DNA of 64,000 bases from Psychrobacter sp. UBA3483 (GTDB lineage: Bacteria; Pseudomonadota; Gammaproteobacteria; Pseudomonadales; Moraxellaceae), in assembly GCF_002377905.1 (NCBI RefSeq), contig NZ_DFQS01000044.1, forward strand, positions 62,001 through 126,000, given 5' to 3'. Under the pieces are notes generated by a model. The model saw nothing but the letters and a program-made list of their open reading frames with translations. It did no database searches and was not told the DNA's origin. Numbering within the stretch: position 1 is the stretch's first letter; every line of letters starts with the position of its first letter. Below are positions 17,734-25,722 of this stretch, piece by piece. The position numbers were made by a program, and so were the translations under genes.

Positions 17734-18156
17734 ATGAGCTACTTTTGCTCAAAACCACTAAGGGTAGTTTTTACTATCTTGTGGATCATTTTCGTCGGTC
17801 TTATTATCACGTTAGGTTTTAGCACAAATCCCTATTTACTTCACGTTCAGAATATTCCTCCTCCGCACCCCTATCCTATAGAATTAGTCGTTATATTAAT
17901 AATGGCGATGCTGTTTCACTTAAGCCTACTGGTAACTATGGATGTATATATGGATAGTCGCTGGAAGTTCTTCGCTATGCTGTTGACTAGCATTTTATTT
18001 TTATTTGGTTTCGGTATGATGGCGATGCATGCACCGCCGTCATTAGGTGGGATGATTTTTTGGACATTCCTGTCATCTTTACTATTTTTATTGCTTTGCT
18101 TTCGGCAGGTCTGTTTATTTTTTTTAAGGCGATTTTTTCGTAGAGAATCAGTTTAA
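17734..18156 (+). CDS. Small four-helix membrane protein (unknown)
   Basis: A 140-residue protein with about four hydrophobic helices: VVFTILWIIFVGLIITLGF, ELVVILIMAMLFHLSLLVTM, FFAMLLTSILFLFGFGMMAM and MIFWTFLSSLLFLLLCF. It ends in a positively charged RRFFRRESV tail. I choose the ATG at 17734, just after the cyclo-ligase stop; a longer frame starting at 17671 would overlap that gene and add a charged stretch. The ribosome binding site is weak, which suggests translation coupled to the upstream gene. No recognised family. Confidence 0.65.
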   Translation: MSYFCSKPLRVVFTILWIIFVGLIITLGFSTNPYLLHVQNIPPPHPYPIELVVILIMAMLFHLSLLVTMDVYMDSRWKFFAMLLTSILFLFGFGMMAMHAPPSLGGMIFWTFLSSLLFLLLCFRQVCLFFLRRFFRRESV

Positions 18157-18180
18157 TAACAAGGTAATTGATATTTTAAA

Positions 18181-18199
18181 GCTGGGTTAAAAACCCAGC
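18181..18199. terminator. Short GC-rich hairpin
   Basis: GCTGGGTT and AACCCAGC form a perfect 8-bp stem with a 3-nt loop between the convergent membrane-protein and antiporter genes. There is no long T-run on either side, so termination activity is likely but not certain. Confidence 0.55.
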
Positions 18200-18230
18200 C
18201 TACACCAAACTCTACTTAACTTTGATAGCT

Positions 18231-19604
18231 TTACAACACCATCGCCGCAATCCAACCAAATACCAATAACGGAATATTGTAATGGATAAAGGTTGGTACC
18301 ACACTGTCTTTGATATGGTCGTGCTGACCATCAACGTTTAGACCAGAGGTTGGTCCAAGCGTCGAGTCTGACGCAGGCGAACCGGCATCACCAAGCGCGC
18401 CAGCTGTACCAATAATCGCCACGGTTGCTAAAGGTGAGAACCCTAAAGAGATACATAATGGTACATAAATCGCCGCCAAAATAGGAATAGTTGAAAAAGA
18501 CGAACCAATACCCATGGTCACAATCAAGCCAATCAATAGCATAATAAATGCAGCCATCGCTTTATTTCCCGCAAACAACGATGCGGCGCCATCAACCAAC
18601 GGCTGTATTTGCTCGGTCGCTTTCATGACTTCGGCAAAGCCTTGGGCAGTAATCATAATAAAGCCAATCATCGCCATGAGCTTAATACCGTCATTAAAAA
18701 CGGTATCAGCATCACGCCATTTGACCACGCCGGTTGCCATAAAGACGCCAAAACCAAACATCGAGCCTAGCAATAATGAATCGGTATAAAGCTGTACGAC
18801 AAAGGCGGTCACAATAGCAATCAGCGCGACGATGGTTTTCATCTTGCTTTGCGTTTGGGCATCGGCAGCTGTTTTGCTTAACGCGTCTTTTTCTACTACC
18901 GCATCGCGAGCCTCTTTATCAATGGCTAATTGGGCATACTGGCGCGGCTTACGATAGCTGATAAATACCGCCACTAGCAAACCAACGAGCATACCAAGTG
19001 CCGGAATCGCCATAGCTTTGGTGACCGAAATATTCGATACATCAATACCGGCTTCACCGACGTTTTTAAGCATGATTTGATTAAGATAAATATCGCCAAA
19101 GCCATAAGGGATAAACATATACGTGGTCACAAGACCAAAAGTCATCAGACAGGCAATCAGGCGTCTATCGATTTGCATGCGGTTAAAGGCAAGCAATAAA
19201 GGCGGTACAAGCAGAGGAATAAAGGCGATATGAATCGGGATTAAGTTTTGGCTAAAGCAGCTCATGGTGACGAGCCCTGCAAACAGCATGTATTTAATCA
19301 TGCCACCTGTACCTATACCTGCCCCGCCAGCATCAATGCGTTTAATCACCGCCCCTGCCAAAGATTGCGGCAAGCCCGAATGCGCAATCGCTACCGCGAA
19401 AGCGCCCAATAAGGCATAAGACAACGCAATTTGCGCGCCATTACGGATACCTTCTTGAAAGGCATTTAAGGTATCGGTCATACCAAGACCCGCAATCAGC
19501 CCACCTGCCAGCGCGCCGATTAATAAACTGAGTACCACGTGTACCCGCGCCAAAGACAGGCCTAGCATGATGACTACCGCTAGTAGCACCGCATTGATGG
19601 TCAT
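18231..19604 (-). CDS. Na+/H+ antiporter family (NhaC/YuiF-like) transporter
   Basis: An inner-membrane secondary transporter of 457 residues with about 11-12 hydrophobic helices. Characteristic stretches are GMIKYMLFAGLVTMSCFSQNLIPIHIAFIPLLVPPLL (positions ~100-135), a charged cytoplasmic loop (~220-250), and the conserved GTAGALGDAGSPASDSTLGPTSGLNVDGQHDH near residue 410, typical of this Na+/H+ antiporter family. Related transporters carry amino acids, so the substrate is not certain. AGGGGCGAGAAT lies before the ATG. It is divergent from lon. Confidence 0.8.
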   Translation of the reverse strand: MTINAVLLAVVIMLGLSLARVHVVLSLLIGALAGGLIAGLGMTDTLNAFQEGIRNGAQIALSYALLGAFAVAIAHSGLPQSLAGAVIKRIDAGGAGIGTGGMIKYMLFAGLVTMSCFSQNLIPIHIAFIPLLVPPLLLAFNRMQIDRRLIACLMTFGLVTTYMFIPYGFGDIYLNQIMLKNVGEAGIDVSNISVTKAMAIPALGMLVGLLVAVFISYRKPRQYAQLAIDKEARDAVVEKDALSKTAADAQTQSKMKTIVALIAIVTAFVVQLYTDSLLLGSMFGFGVFMATGVVKWRDADTVFNDGIKLMAMIGFIMITAQGFAEVMKATEQIQPLVDGAASLFAGNKAMAAFIMLLIGLIVTMGIGSSFSTIPILAAIYVPLCISLGFSPLATVAIIGTAGALGDAGSPASDSTLGPTSGLNVDGQHDHIKDSVVPTFIHYNIPLLVFGWIAAMVL

Positions 19605-19942
19605 ATTCTCGCCCCTTACCCTATGTTTTTTGGTCCGCTATTGACTATTGGCACGCTATTAGCACATTGCCGACCTATTTATTTCGCCCTAGCGTTTTAA
19701 CTCACACGTTAACCCATATAGTTGCTATTTGAACGGAGCGGTTAAGACGCGCGTCATTTTACCTGATTTTAGCTATAAATCCCACGCGCAAAACTTAGCA
19801 GACAGGAGCGACCCTGCAAATAAAGACGCAATATTGTCATGACTGCTCGTCATATAGCCTTGCAATTTCATTTAGCAACACCATTTATCTAAACATGAAC
19901 CACTAACTTGACTTTACAAGTCTGGTGAACGAGGAAGAATAT
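19605..19942. other. Divergent antiporter / lon promoter region
   Basis: This 338-nt gap carries the upstream regions of two divergent genes. A heat-shock-type promoter candidate for lon is listed separately at 19859-19887. The lon ribosome binding site is GAGGAAGAATAT just before the ATG at 19943. No other gene or hairpin is evident. Confidence 0.45.
19859..19887 (+). promoter_or_regulatory. Possible sigma-32 promoter of lon
   Basis: CTTGCAA at 19859-19865 is followed after 13 nt by CACCATTTA at 19879-19887, about 55 nt before the lon start. This resembles the heat-shock consensus CTTGAAA-N13/15-CCCCATnTA with two or three mismatches. lon is a heat-shock gene in related bacteria, which makes the match plausible but not proven. 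Confidence 0.4.
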
Positions 19943-22540
19943 ATGAGTGAACATAAAATTGCCCAAGACAATATCGACATCGATGTCGACGTTTCATCTA
20001 ACGTTGCTGATGATAAGGCGCTAAATACTTCATCTGACGATACCTTAGAAAACGTCTCGGCGTCTAAAACTATTCAGGACAGCGCTAAAGACATCGAAGC
20101 TGAAAACGTTAAGGCAAAAGACGGTGAAGAGAGTTATCTGCCGCTACTAGCATTGCGTGATGTGGTTGTCTATCCGCATATGCAAATTGCGTTATTTGTC
20201 GGCCGTGCGCCGTCGGTAAAAGCCGTTGAATTGGCACAAGCTGAATACGGCAATAAAGTATTGGTCGTGGCGCAAAAAGACTCGCTAACTGAAGATATTG
20301 ATCAAGATAACTTGTATCAGTACGGAACGGTGTGCCGCATCGTCAGCACTATGCCGCATGATAGCGATGAAAATTGCATCAAAGTATTGATTGAAGGTCA
20401 ATACCGTGCGCGCGTTGATAATATTGAAAATCACGACGAGCTATTGATGGCAAGCTTTACGCGTGCTGATCTCGATATCAGCATGAGTGAGAGCCAACAA
20501 AAAAACACCATTCAGGCCTTAACGACGTTATTTGAAGGCTATGCCGATGCTCGTCTGCGTAATGCTCGTGAGCTAACTCGCGTGGCAAAACGCATCGATG
20601 ATTTGCTTGAGCTGGTGTATTTTATCTCAACCCGTGTGTCGATGGATTTGGATATTAAGCAGTCGTTCTTAGAAGAAGACGATATCAAAACCCACATCAA
20701 TACCTTGACCGAATATCTCGTTAAACAAAGCGCTGAGCAAAATATCGAGCAAGATATCCAAGATGCCGTTCGTCAGCAAATGGAAGACAATCAGCGCGAA
20801 TACTTCTTAAACGAGAAGATGAAAGCCATCAAAAACGAGCTGTCAGATATGAATGACGGCGCGTTCGATGAAGACGACGTGGCTGAGCTTGAGCAGCGTT
20901 TAGAAGATGCTGACTTGCCAGAAGATGTGCGCAAAAAAGCCGAGCAAGAGCTGAAAAAACTTAAAATGATGCCGCCTGCATCGAGTGAATCATCAGTGGT
21001 GCGCAATTATATTGAATGGATTTTGGATACGCCGTGGAATGCGACGACCAAAGTGTCTATCAATTTAGATAAAGCGAAAACCGTCTTAGACGAAGACCAT
21101 TATGGCTTGCAAGATGTGAAAGACCGCATCCTAGAATACCTCGCCGTACAATCGCGGGTGAAAAAACTGCGCGGTCCAATTCTTTGTTTAGTCGGTCCTC
21201 CGGGTGTCGGTAAGACCTCGTTGGGTGAGTCAATTGCGCGCGCAACGGGTCGTAAGTTTGTACGTATGGCACTTGGTGGCGTCCGCGATGAAGCGGAAAT
21301 CCGTGGTCATCGCCGTACTTATATCGGTGCGATGCCAGGTAAAATCGTTCAATCACTGGCGAAAGTCGAAGTTAAAAACCCGCTATTCTTATTAGACGAA
21401 ATCGATAAAATGGCGCAAGACTTCCGCGGCGATCCAGCGTCAGCGTTGCTTGAAGTGCTAGATCCATCACAGAACGATACCTTTAACGACCATTATTTGG
21501 ATATGGACTTAGACTTATCACAAGTGATGTTTATCTGTACTGCCAACAGCATGGATATTCCACCTGCCCTGCTTGACCGTATGGAAGTCATTCGTCTACC
21601 GGGTTATACCGAAGAAGAAAAGGTCAATATCGCGCAGAAATATCTTGTGCCAAAAGCGATTAAAAATAATGGCCTTAAAGAAGGCGAAATTGAAATCGTT
21701 GAAGCGGCATTACATAGCATCGTGCGTAGCTATACGCGTGAAGCTGGTGTGCGTAACCTTGAGCGTGAAGTCAATAAAATCTGCCGCAAAGTGGTTCGCG
21801 GTTCGGTTGAAACCCATGGTGCACGTGCTCCTAAAAAAGCCGAACGTGAGCTGGTAGTAGTCGATGACAAAAACATCGATGACTATCTAGGCGTCCATCA
21901 GTACGATTATGGTCTGGCAGAAGAAGAGCCTGAGATTGGTCGCGTGACTGGGCTTGCTTGGACGCAAGTCGGTGGCGAACTATTAACCATCGAAGCGGTC
22001 GCGATGAAAGGTAAAGGCGAGCTGAGCTTTACAGGGTCACTCGGCGATGTAATGAAAGAGTCTATTCGTGCTGCCATGAGCGTAGTACGTGCTCGCGGTG
22101 ACAGCTTAGGGATTGATTACGAGACCTTTAAAACTACTGACGTCCACGTGCATATGCCAGAAGGCGCGACCCCGAAAGACGGTCCATCGGCTGGTGGTGC
22201 GCTCACGACAGCGCTGGTCTCTGCCTTGACGGGCATTGCCATTCGTCCAGATATTGCGATGACAGGCGAGATTACCTTGCGCGGTAAAATCCTACGTATC
22301 GGTGGTCTCAAAGAGAAGCTGCTAGCTGCGCATCGCGGTGGCATCAAGCACGTCTTGATTCCAGCGACCAACGAGCGTGACTTGGCCGATATCCCTGATA
22401 ATGTCAAAGAAGGATTGACCATCCAGCCAGTAGCGACGATTGATGAGATATTAAAAGTAGCATTGGTAAGTATGCCAGTGCCGCTTAAACCAGCTAAAGT
22501 GACGGTTGATAAAACCTCAAGCAAAGCGCTGCATAACTAA
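19943..22540 (+). CDS. lon: ATP-dependent Lon protease
   Basis: A cytoplasmic AAA+ serine protease that degrades misfolded and regulatory proteins. The domains appear in order: a ~60-residue acidic N-terminal extension; the LON substrate domain starting YLPLLALRDVVVYPHM; a helical/coiled region; the ATPase with Walker A GPPGVGKTS near residue 420 and Walker B LFLLDEIDKMA; and the protease domain with catalytic Ser in DGPSAGGALTTAL and catalytic Lys in GGLKEKLLAAHRGG. Length is 865 aa against ~780-800 typical, the excess being the N-terminal extension. ATG at 19943 with a GAGGA site; an upstream GTG is rejected. Confidence 0.97.
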   Translation: MSEHKIAQDNIDIDVDVSSNVADDKALNTSSDDTLENVSASKTIQDSAKDIEAENVKAKDGEESYLPLLALRDVVVYPHMQIALFVGRAPSVKAVELAQAEYGNKVLVVAQKDSLTEDIDQDNLYQYGTVCRIVSTMPHDSDENCIKVLIEGQYRARVDNIENHDELLMASFTRADLDISMSESQQKNTIQALTTLFEGYADARLRNARELTRVAKRIDDLLELVYFISTRVSMDLDIKQSFLEEDDIKTHINTLTEYLVKQSAEQNIEQDIQDAVRQQMEDNQREYFLNEKMKAIKNELSDMNDGAFDEDDVAELEQRLEDADLPEDVRKKAEQELKKLKMMPPASSESSVVRNYIEWILDTPWNATTKVSINLDKAKTVLDEDHYGLQDVKDRILEYLAVQSRVKKLRGPILCLVGPPGVGKTSLGESIARATGRKFVRMALGGVRDEAEIRGHRRTYIGAMPGKIVQSLAKVEVKNPLFLLDEIDKMAQDFRGDPASALLEVLDPSQNDTFNDHYLDMDLDLSQVMFICTANSMDIPPALLDRMEVIRLPGYTEEEKVNIAQKYLVPKAIKNNGLKEGEIEIVEAALHSIVRSYTREAGVRNLEREVNKICRKVVRGSVETHGARAPKKAERELVVVDDKNIDDYLGVHQYDYGLAEEEPEIGRVTGLAWTQVGGELLTIEAVAMKGKGELSFTGSLGDVMKESIRAAMSVVRARGDSLGIDYETFKTTDVHVHMPEGATPKDGPSAGGALTTALVSALTGIAIRPDIAMTGEITLRGKILRIGGLKEKLLAAHRGGIKHVLIPATNERDLADIPDNVKEGLTIQPVATIDEILKVALVSMPVPLKPAKVTVDKTSSKALHN

Positions 22541-22572
22541 TCTGATTAGTTACTAATCCCGTCTTAAAAATT

Positions 22573-22609
22573 AAAGAGCCGCTCATCGTCATGATGGGCG
22601 GCTTTTTTT
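22573..22609 (+). terminator. lon terminator
   Basis: GCCGCTCATC and GATGGGCGGC form a 10-bp stem (one G-T pair) around a 5-nt loop, followed by seven T. It is a classic intrinsic terminator about 35 nt after the lon stop. Confidence 0.9.
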
Positions 22610-22683
22610 GGTAATAATAAAAAACAATCTGGTTAAGACCCTGTGCTATATTTTAGACAAATGTTTATTTGGTAATAGCCATA

Positions 22684-23760
22684 ATGTTAAACCACCTGAT
22701 TTTAAACCGCTTAACTCTATCTGTATTACTTACTGTTTCGCTTCCGGTAGCATTAACAAGTTGTCAGTCTAATATTGCAAAAGATAATTCTACACCTGCT
22801 AACTCAATAGTGACTGGCTCTAGCACTTCTGCTCCAATACTATCTGAGCAAGTGATAAATGTTGAAAGTGTCAATCGCTTTGATTGGAAATTGGTGCGCT
22901 GGATAGACAATCAAGGTATTGTTAATGATGTCGATACCGTACCGCCGTTAATGCTTGACGTGCGTCCTAGCAATTTAGTGTTTAAATATGACTGCCAGCG
23001 CTATCGCTTAAACCATGATGGTTATCAAGATTACACTTACAGCTCATACGGCGTAACTACCATTACGCAGCCTTCTTGCTTAATAACTAATAAACAAGCA
23101 GCTCACAATATCTTTCAGTATTTAGAACGATTATTTCCTGAATACGGCAGAGGACGTTTTAACCTTAGAATCACTTCACCATCTACACAAACAAAATCGT
23201 TTTCATTTTTGAATAAACTTACTCCAAAAAAACCAACGCCTTATGAGCTGGTCTTAAATGTTCAGGACAAGCAGCTTGTATTTGAAGGTACACTTAAGAC
23301 CCTACAACCAGTAACGGGACTAGCCATTACTTATGAGTTTCTAAAAGAATATCAATGGCGATTGGTAAGCGCAGTCGATAGCAATCAAAAAACCATCATT
23401 GAGCTTAGTCGTCCAGATTTTCCAGTGACTGCCTATTTTGCTTACCCAATGTATAACGATGAGCATCATGTTGGCTTTAGCTCTGATTGTAATGGTGTTG
23501 GTGGTTCTTACATTTTAACGCCTGACAATAAATTGTTGATTGGTTCAAGCCCCCAAACTATGATGGGGTGTAGTCCTAAACGTGAAGCGGCAGAAGATAA
23601 AATCAGAGAACTTGAACAGTTAAGCAAAAGCCAATTGACCTTACAAAGATTACCAAATACCAACCTCGACTCCTCAAGCTTACCCTATTATTTACTTACT
23701 CAAAAACTTGATACGGGCGAAACACTCATTTGGAAAAACGAAGTAAAGAAAATACCTTAG
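22684..23760 (+). CDS. META-domain-like lipoprotein, tandem copy 1
   Basis: A 358-residue putative lipoprotein with an N-terminal signal and lipobox (LPVALTSC, Cys near residue 27). Two related halves each start with an F-D/Q-W-x-L-V-x motif (FDWKLVRWIDNQG near residue 65; YQWRLVSAVDSNQ near residue 220). The second half contains FSSDCNGVGGSYIL followed by MMGCSP, the pattern of META/HslJ-like domains with a Cys pair. The following gene (23800-24912) is a clear paralogue. HslJ-type proteins are linked to heat and novobiocin tolerance in E. coli; no function is assigned here. The ATG at 22684 is preferred to a TTG at 22669. Confidence 0.7.
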   Translation: MLNHLILNRLTLSVLLTVSLPVALTSCQSNIAKDNSTPANSIVTGSSTSAPILSEQVINVESVNRFDWKLVRWIDNQGIVNDVDTVPPLMLDVRPSNLVFKYDCQRYRLNHDGYQDYTYSSYGVTTITQPSCLITNKQAAHNIFQYLERLFPEYGRGRFNLRITSPSTQTKSFSFLNKLTPKKPTPYELVLNVQDKQLVFEGTLKTLQPVTGLAITYEFLKEYQWRLVSAVDSNQKTIIELSRPDFPVTAYFAYPMYNDEHHVGFSSDCNGVGGSYILTPDNKLLIGSSPQTMMGCSPKREAAEDKIRELEQLSKSQLTLQRLPNTNLDSSSLPYYLLTQKLDTGETLIWKNEVKKIP

Positions 23761-23799
23761 CCCCTATTCATTTTCATATTTTTTAAAAAGGATTTTACA

Positions 23800-24912
23800 A
23801 TGCTCCTGCCAACTATAAAGCGCTCATTAACTATTATCAGCTTGTCTGTAGCAGTGGGATTAATGGGCTGCCAGTCTGCGCCATTGAATAGTACCCAGCA
23901 GACCACTATCGTCAACGCCCCTGTTATTAAAGATAAATCTAACTTTACTGACGAGATAGTAATTAAAGAATCACAAGTAATGCAATGGGTAGCTCACTAT
24001 GACTGGCAATTGGTGCAAGTAATTAATCAAAACGGTAACATAGTCGATATCGAAAATTTCGCACCGATTACCTTAGCAATAGAACCCAGTTCAGTCAGTT
24101 TTTATCAAGGTTGCGAGCAATATATGCTGGATTTTCATTCGATGTCCGCCCCACCTTACCCCTACTACTCTCATCTTGCCAAAGTTCCAACAACCTGTAA
24201 CGATGACAATGCCCTTGATAGTAAAACTGTGATTACAGAGGATAATAGCATTCAATCGTTATTTGTTAAGTACGCACCTGTTAGGCTTAATTTTGAGTTA
24301 TTGCCAAATTCGCATTTAACATCAGAATCAGCGTCAGTCGCGATACGGACTGCCCCTAAACGTTTGGCACTTAATATCGAAAACGGTAATCGCTTAATTT
24401 TTATAGGTTCACCTAAAGCATTAGCAGCTCCCACTGGATTGCCCATTACTAACGAGCTTTTGGAGAAATATCATTGGACGCTGGTGAGCGCCGTCAGTAA
24501 TACTTATGATGAAAAAGGGGAATTAGATAGAAAATCTTTGGGCAATTTTTATCACCCTGAGCACCCTATTTCAGCGAGCTTTGAGAGTTGGCCTAACAAT
24601 CAATACGCATCCTTTAGCTCAGGCTGTAACGGCTCACGCGCGCCCTATTTTTTACTCAATGATAATACTTTCAAAGTCGGTACCATCATCAGCACTGTAA
24701 TGGGCTGCGGTGAGACAGGCAATCGCATTGAAAGCGCTTTGTTTGACTTGATGCGTAATAGCAGCAGTCAGCTAACATTAAGCTTACAACCCTCACAGCC
24801 AACATCGCCAACAGCAGATAATCAGACCGATATGCCTCGTTATAATTTATTGCAAACGATGGCAACAGGCGAAACCTTAGTTTGGCAAAACGAAGTAAAG
24901 AAAACGCTGTAA
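23800..24912 (+). CDS. META-domain-like lipoprotein, tandem copy 2
   Basis: A 370-residue paralogue of the preceding gene with a lipobox VGLMGC (Cys near residue 24). It has the same two-module layout, with YDWQLVQVINQNG in the first module, then YHWTLVSAV, FSSGCNGSRAPYFLL and VMGCGETG in the second. It ends GETLVWQNEVKKTL, nearly identical to the end of copy 1 (GETLIWKNEVKKIP), which argues for tandem duplication. AAGGATTTTACA precedes the ATG, and the 39-nt gap suggests one transcript. Probably anchored in the outer membrane facing the periplasm; function unknown. Confidence 0.72.
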   Translation: MLLPTIKRSLTIISLSVAVGLMGCQSAPLNSTQQTTIVNAPVIKDKSNFTDEIVIKESQVMQWVAHYDWQLVQVINQNGNIVDIENFAPITLAIEPSSVSFYQGCEQYMLDFHSMSAPPYPYYSHLAKVPTTCNDDNALDSKTVITEDNSIQSLFVKYAPVRLNFELLPNSHLTSESASVAIRTAPKRLALNIENGNRLIFIGSPKALAAPTGLPITNELLEKYHWTLVSAVSNTYDEKGELDRKSLGNFYHPEHPISASFESWPNNQYASFSSGCNGSRAPYFLLNDNTFKVGTIISTVMGCGETGNRIESALFDLMRNSSSQLTLSLQPSQPTSPTADNQTDMPRYNLLQTMATGETLVWQNEVKKTL

Positions 24913-25082
24913 ACCTTTTTCAAACGCATACGTTATTTACATTTATTAACCGATTGTTGCGCATTTAATGAATAGTTATATTTAAACCTTAGCTATACTG
25001 ATTGCGACATTAAGCAATGTTTGAGTATTTTAATAAAACAATAGACATTCATCACAACAAATAAATATAAATGGAGATAATA

Positions 25083-25640
25083 ATGAATAAGACGATGCTT
25101 GCAAGTGCTCTATTATGTGGTTCAGCGTTGGTAATGACGGGTTGCCAAACCGTCGAAGGACAAATGCAAACCGGCAATCCACTGAGCCAACCTGCGCTAA
25201 AATCTACTATCAATGCAGTCGCTGGTAATAAAAATGAAGTGGGTCAAGTATTCCTACGTCCAGTTGATGGCGGCGTACAAGTCTACGGTAAGCTCATGAA
25301 CCTGCAACCAGGTAAAACAGTATCACTACACATCCATGAAACGGGTAGCTGTGCTGATATGGGTAAAGCGGCAGGTGGTCACTTTAATCCAGATAATAAA
25401 CCGCACTCTAACCCTGATGATATGAATGGTCATGCAGGCGACTTGCCGAACTTAACCGCCAATGCTGATGGTGTTGCTACTATCAACTATGTGAATAAGA
25501 AAATCTCTGCCGCTGATGCAGGTAAATACAGTGTTAACCGTCTAGCCTTTATCGTCCATAGCGGTGCTGATGATTATAAGAGCCAGCCTGCTGGTAACGC
25601 AGGCGATCGCGTTGCTTGCGGTATCATCGAAAAGAACTGA
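25083..25640 (+). CDS. sodC: Cu/Zn superoxide dismutase (lipoprotein form)
   Basis: Dismutates periplasmic superoxide. The 185 residues carry an N-terminal signal with lipobox VMTGC (Cys ~21), so the enzyme is probably lipid-anchored. The metal ligands are visible: Cu by His-x-His in SLHIHETGSC, the bridging His in AGGHFNP, Zn by the His residues in KPHSNP and NGHAGDLPN, and the last Cu His in FIVHSGADDY. The Cys in GSC and in RVACGII form the conserved disulphide. The ATG at 25083 follows GGAGATAAT; an earlier in-frame ATG at 25071 overlaps that site. It is monocistronic with its own terminator. Confidence 0.95.
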   Translation: MNKTMLASALLCGSALVMTGCQTVEGQMQTGNPLSQPALKSTINAVAGNKNEVGQVFLRPVDGGVQVYGKLMNLQPGKTVSLHIHETGSCADMGKAAGGHFNPDNKPHSNPDDMNGHAGDLPNLTANADGVATINYVNKKISAADAGKYSVNRLAFIVHSGADDYKSQPAGNAGDRVACGIIEKN

Positions 25641-25659
25641 TAGCCCAAAAGTTAATAGC

Positions 25660-25692
25660 AAAAAACCTCTTAGATTATCTAAGAGGTTTTTT
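25660..25692. terminator. Bidirectional terminator, sodC / topA
   Basis: AAAAAACCTCTTAGA and its complement TAAGAGGTTTTTT form a strong stem with A and T runs on both sides. It serves the convergent sodC (plus) and topA (minus) genes. Confidence 0.9.
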
Positions 25693-25722
25693 ATGGTTTA
25701 AAGATAAGGTGATTACAGAGGT

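Noticed and set aside
22117..22524. 135-codon frame antisense to the Lon protease domain
   Set aside because: Shadow of the catalytic region of lon.
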